Shown piece by piece: positions 5,911 to 7,776 of a stretch of 7,776 nt of DNA. Each line of letters starts with the position of its first letter. Position 1 is the stretch's first letter. The stretch comes from Bacillota bacterium (GTDB lineage: Bacteria; Bacillota; Clostridia; Tissierellales; Sedimentibacteraceae). The DNA is taken from the NCBI GenBank assembly GCA_023416855.1, contig JAEZGU010000037.1, forward strand, positions 1 to 7,776, read 5' to 3'. The position numbers and the translations under genes are program-made. Under the pieces are notes generated by a model. That model searched no databases. It was not told the origin of the DNA and saw only the letters and a program-made list of their open reading frames with translations.

Positions 5911-5939
5911 TTTTGTTATATTATTTTATATTGTATAAT
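5911..5939 (+). promoter_or_regulatory. Proximal promoter candidate of the activase gene
   Basis: A perfect TATAAT (5934-5939) is preceded at 17 bp by the weak TTTTGT (5911-5916), or at 15 bp by TTGTTA (5913-5918). A good -10 with a poor -35 fits a promoter that needs an activator. The start would be near 5946, at the first base of the hairpin that precedes the ribosome binding site. Confidence 0.45.
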
Positions 5940-5945
5940 GTTTTT

Positions 5946-5967
5946 AAAGCTTTTAGCTTTGGAGGAG
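5946..5967 (+). promoter_or_regulatory. 5'-end hairpin and ribosome binding site of the activase gene
   Basis: AAAGCT (5946-5951), TTT and AGCTTT (5955-5960) form a perfect 6-bp stem ending directly before the Shine-Dalgarno GGAGGAG (5961-5967), which is 2 nt (4 nt counted from GGAGG) before the ATG at 5970. A stem at the transcript's 5' end next to the ribosome binding site could stabilise the mRNA. Confidence 0.45.
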
Positions 5968-5969
5968 TT

Positions 5970-7776
5970 ATGAAGAAATACTTGATAGGGCTTGACATTG
6001 GTTCTACAACAGTAAAAATTGCAGTATTAGATCATGATGGAAATTTAGTACACAAACAATATGAAAGACATTATTCAGACATTAGAAATACTGTTGTTGA
6101 GATTATTAAAAATTCATATGGTAAACTTAAGGAAAGTCAGATTAAAATAAGCATTACAGGTTCTGGTGCAATTGATGTATCAAAGTATTTAGAAATTAAA
6201 TTTGTTCAGGAAGTAGCTGCTTCTACTAAAACTATTGAAGAATATATCCCTGATACTGATGTTGTTATTGAATTAGGTGGCGAAGATGCGAAAATAACAT
6301 ACCTTTCCGGAAGCTTAGAACAACGAATGAATGGTTCATGTGCAGGTGGAACAGGAGCTTTTATAGATCAAATGGCTGTGCTAATGAAAACAGATGCTGC
6401 AGGCTTAAATGAACTATCTAAAAAATACAAAACTATATATCCAATAGCTTCACGATGCGGTGTATTTGCAAAATCAGATATCCAACCACTATTAAATGAA
6501 GGAGCAAGACAAGAAGATATTGCTGCTTCTATATTTCAAGCTGTTGTTAACCAAACCATAAGTGGACTGGCCCAAGGAAGACCTATCAAGGGCAATGTTG
6601 CATTTTTAGGAGGACCTCTATTTTTCTTGTCAGAACTAAGAGAGCGATTCAAAGAAACACTTAATCTTAATGAAAACAATTCTACTTGCCCAGAAGATGC
6701 AAATTACTATGTTGCAATCGGTGCTGCTTTATTGTCTAAAGAAAATGAGGAAGTTAGTTTTAATGATTTTTATAACAAAATTAATGACACGATTAATAAT
6801 TCCAACATTGAATATAGAAAAAAAGATTTAGAGCCATTATTTAGAACAGAAGAAGAATACAATAAATTCCTTGAAAGACACAATCAAAATAAAGCGAATG
6901 AAAAAAATATTAATGATTATAACGGTCTTGCTTTCTTAGGAATTGATGCAGGTTCAACAACAACTAAACTTGCGCTAATTACCGATAAAGGAGAACTATT
7001 ATATTCACATTATTCCAGTAATGAAGGAAATCCTTTGAATTCAGCAGTTAGAGCAGTTAAAAAGCTATATTCACAGTTGCATGAAGGTATAAAAATTGCA
7101 AATACTGCCGTAACTGGTTATGGAGAGCACTTAATTAAGGCGGCTCTCCATGTTGATGATAGTGAAATAGAAACTGTTGCACACTATAAAGCTGCAGATT
7201 TTTTCTTAAATGGTGTTGACTTTATTATAGATATTGGTGGACAGGACATGAAGAGTATGATAATAAAAAATGGAGTCATAGATTCCATTATGCTCAATGA
7301 AGCTTGTTCATCAGGTTGTGGTTCCTTTATTGAAACATTTGCTAAGTCTTTGGAAATGACCGTGCAAGAGTTTGCAAATGAAGCAATTTTTTCTAAAAAT
7401 CCTGTTGATTTAGGTACCAGATGCACTGTGTTTATGAACTCTAAAGTTAAACAGGCTCAAAGAGAAGGGGCGACACTAAGCGATATTTCAGCAGGCATAT
7501 CATATTCGGTCATAAAAAATGCTCTATTCAAAGTTATACGATTAAAATCTCTTGATTCATTAGGTGAAAAGGTTGTTGTTCAAGGAGGTACATTTTACAA
7601 TAATTCAGTACTTCGAGCTTTCGAGCTAATAACCGGAAAAGAGGTAGTAAGACCAAATATAGCAGGAATAATGGGAGCATTTGGTGCCGCCATTGTAGCG
7701 AAAAGCAAGTATGATGGAACAAAGGATAGCTCATTTGCTTATCTTAATGAGCTTGAAAATTTTTCTTTTGATACAA
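5970..7776 (+). CDS. Tandem BcrAD/BadFG ATPase-domain protein (2-hydroxyacyl-CoA dehydratase activase-like), N-terminal part
   Basis: An uninterrupted frame of 602 codons starts at ATG 5970 and is cut by the right edge. It holds two HgdC-like ASKHA ATPase domains. Domain 1 (about 4-258) begins LIGLDIGSTTVK and carries ELGGEDAK, GSCAGGTGAF with Cys124 and SRCGVFAKSD with Cys163. Domain 2 (about 321-575) begins LGIDAGSTTTK and carries DIGGQDMK, ACSSGCGSF with Cys446 and Cys450, and TRCTVFMNSK with Cys485. The Cys124/Cys163 and Cys446/Cys485 pairs match in position the two cysteines by which each HgdC subunit shares a [4Fe-4S] cluster. An Asn/Lys-rich linker joins the domains. Known activases use ATP hydrolysis to push an electron into a partner iron-sulfur dehydratase. 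Clostridial proteins of this architecture are usually about 1,400 residues, continuing into DUF2229 and an HgdB-like dehydratase domain; that part lies outside and is inferred. The substrate is unknown. The protein is cytoplasmic, with no signal peptide. Confidence 0.9.
   Translation, partial: MKKYLIGLDIGSTTVKIAVLDHDGNLVHKQYERHYSDIRNTVVEIIKNSYGKLKESQIKISITGSGAIDVSKYLEIKFVQEVAASTKTIEEYIPDTDVVIELGGEDAKITYLSGSLEQRMNGSCAGGTGAFIDQMAVLMKTDAAGLNELSKKYKTIYPIASRCGVFAKSDIQPLLNEGARQEDIAASIFQAVVNQTISGLAQGRPIKGNVAFLGGPLFFLSELRERFKETLNLNENNSTCPEDANYYVAIGAALLSKENEEVSFNDFYNKINDTINNSNIEYRKKDLEPLFRTEEEYNKFLERHNQNKANEKNINDYNGLAFLGIDAGSTTTKLALITDKGELLYSHYSSNEGNPLNSAVRAVKKLYSQLHEGIKIANTAVTGYGEHLIKAALHVDDSEIETVAHYKAADFFLNGVDFIIDIGGQDMKSMIIKNGVIDSIMLNEACSSGCGSFIETFAKSLEMTVQEFANEAIFSKNPVDLGTRCTVFMNSKVKQAQREGATLSDISAGISYSVIKNALFKVIRLKSLDSLGEKVVVQGGTFYNNSVLRAFELITGKEVVRPNIAGIMGAFGAAIVAKSKYDGTKDSSFAYLNELENFSFDT

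Larger units (their letters stand above)
5581..5969. other. Divergent control region between livK and the activase gene
   Basis: This 389-bp stretch is strongly AT-rich and holds no gene I can support. It contains one minus-strand promoter for liv, two plus-strand promoter candidates for the activase gene, four inverted repeats and weak CodY-like matches, each listed separately. The leader of the left unit would be about 75 nt. The right unit would have a leader of either about 160 nt or about 25 nt, depending on the promoter used. The short open frames here (up to about 14 codons) lack suitably placed ribosome binding sites. Confidence 0.8.

Noticed and set aside
5894..5938. Tiny plus-strand frame MVDNLLFVILFYIV
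   Set aside because: Only 14 codons and it has no properly spaced ribosome binding site. Its ATG lies within the dyad and the frame runs over the proximal promoter.
7184..7734. Two open frames on the minus strand (7184-7426 and 7534-7734)
   Set aside because: Both are antisense to the second ATPase domain of the activase, whose conserved motifs show that the plus strand is coding.

Overview
The window is AT-rich chromosomal DNA with strong AGGAGG-type Shine-Dalgarno sites and sigma-A-like promoters (TTGNNN-17-TATAAT). Its gene content points to an anaerobic, amino-acid-using Firmicute of the Clostridia or a close relative. The genus cannot be told from the sequence. I see no insertion sequence, phage gene, tRNA, rRNA or CRISPR array.

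Layout from left to right. (1) 1-189, minus strand: the N-terminal 63 codons of a small protein resembling P-II (GlnB-like) signalling proteins, running off the left edge, with its own good promoter at 274-302 and a leader that can fold. (2) 322-999, minus: a complete UPF0173-type metallo-beta-lactamase-fold hydrolase with its own promoter at 1031-1059. (3) 1092-5580, minus: a complete five-gene high-affinity branched-chain amino acid ABC importer operon in the order livK-livH-livM-livG-livF. It starts at a promoter at 5661-5689 and ends at an intrinsic terminator at 1061-1084. (4) 5581-5969: a 389-bp very AT-rich divergent control region with a minus-strand promoter for liv, two plus-strand promoter candidates, several dyads and weak CodY-like matches. 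(5) 5970-7776, plus: the first 602 codons of a large protein starting with two tandem BcrAD/BadFG (HgdC-like) ATPase domains, cut by the right edge.

How the genes fit together. The liv operon encodes a lipoprotein that captures the ligand outside the cell, two membrane permeases and two cytoplasmic ATPases. Tight junctions (9-bp gap, 4-bp and 14-bp overlaps) indicate translational coupling from livH to livF. A GC-rich hairpin between livK and livH could allow more binding protein than permease to be made. The divergent activase-like protein belongs to the family that uses ATP to drive electrons into 2-hydroxyacyl-CoA dehydratase-type or double-cubane iron-sulfur enzymes. Such enzymes are common in amino-acid-fermenting anaerobes, so shared control with an amino acid importer is plausible but is inference. 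The least described elements are the tandem-domain activase with its two-promoter leader, and the P-II-like gene with its structured leader and a dyad over its promoter.
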